Of a stretch of DNA of 6,167 bases, positions 5,529 to 6,167 are shown piece by piece (positions within the stretch are counted from its first letter, which is position 1; each line of letters begins with the position of its first letter). This DNA comes from Candidatus Methanosuratincola petrocarbonis (ex Vanwonterghem et al. 2016) (GTDB lineage Archaea; Thermoproteota; Methanomethylicia; Methanomethylicales; Methanomethylicaceae): the NCBI GenBank assembly GCA_001717015.1, contig MAGV01000062.1, positions 10,179 through 16,345 on the forward strand, written 5' to 3'. The notes below the pieces were generated by a model. The model made no database searches and was not told where the DNA came from. It saw only the letters and a program-made list of their open reading frames with translations. The position numbers and the translations under genes were made by a program.

Positions 5529-6167
<639 letters not shown>

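Overview
The window is archaeal chromosome. The evidence is a FEN-1 flap endonuclease with a C-terminal PCNA-binding motif, a Trm5-type tRNA methyltransferase, a DUF371 protein, a CDC48-type AAA ATPase, and TATA-like elements placed so that leaders would be absent or very short. A receiver-only response regulator followed by a small NitrOD5/DUF3227-like protein points to the TACK side (Bathyarchaeia, Nitrososphaeria or relatives). That lineage call is inference. The base composition is moderately GC-rich and the genes are packed tightly, mostly with gaps of 2 to 130 bp.

Layout. From 78 to 941 on the minus strand lies a radical SAM protein of unknown substrate. It diverges from trm5 (1073-2143, plus). 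A 105-bp intergenic stretch (2144-2248) with T-runs, a TATA-like element and a 10-bp palindrome precedes a two-gene signalling unit on the plus strand: a receiver-only regulator (2249-2713) and an 87-aa helical protein (2755-3018). A DUF371 protein (3030-3458, minus) converges on that unit and diverges from a protein-L-isoaspartate methyltransferase (3520-4188, plus). One TATA-like element lies between the last two and fits both directions. The right third is a minus-strand gene string read from the window's right edge leftwards: the C-terminal part of a CDC48-type ATPase (5529 to edge, broken by an apparent one-base insertion at about 5805), a 79-aa winged-helix-like protein (5247-5486), and FEN-1 (4191-5225).

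How the genes fit together. Most are informational or protein-maintenance housekeeping genes: tRNA m1G37 formation, Okazaki-flap processing, isoaspartate repair and unfoldase activity. They need not form one pathway. The receiver plus helical protein pair looks like a two-component output module split over two genes. The CDC48, winged-helix and FEN-1 genes are spaced closely enough to be co-transcribed.

The points most worth a second look are the FEN-1 start, where homology numbering puts Met1 on a CTG codon; the amber stop that is the only in-frame stop between the winged-helix gene and FEN-1; the frameshift in the CDC48 gene; and the uncharacterised radical SAM gene. I found no CRISPR array, insertion sequence, tRNA or rRNA, and nothing that clearly forms a new defence or metabolic system.
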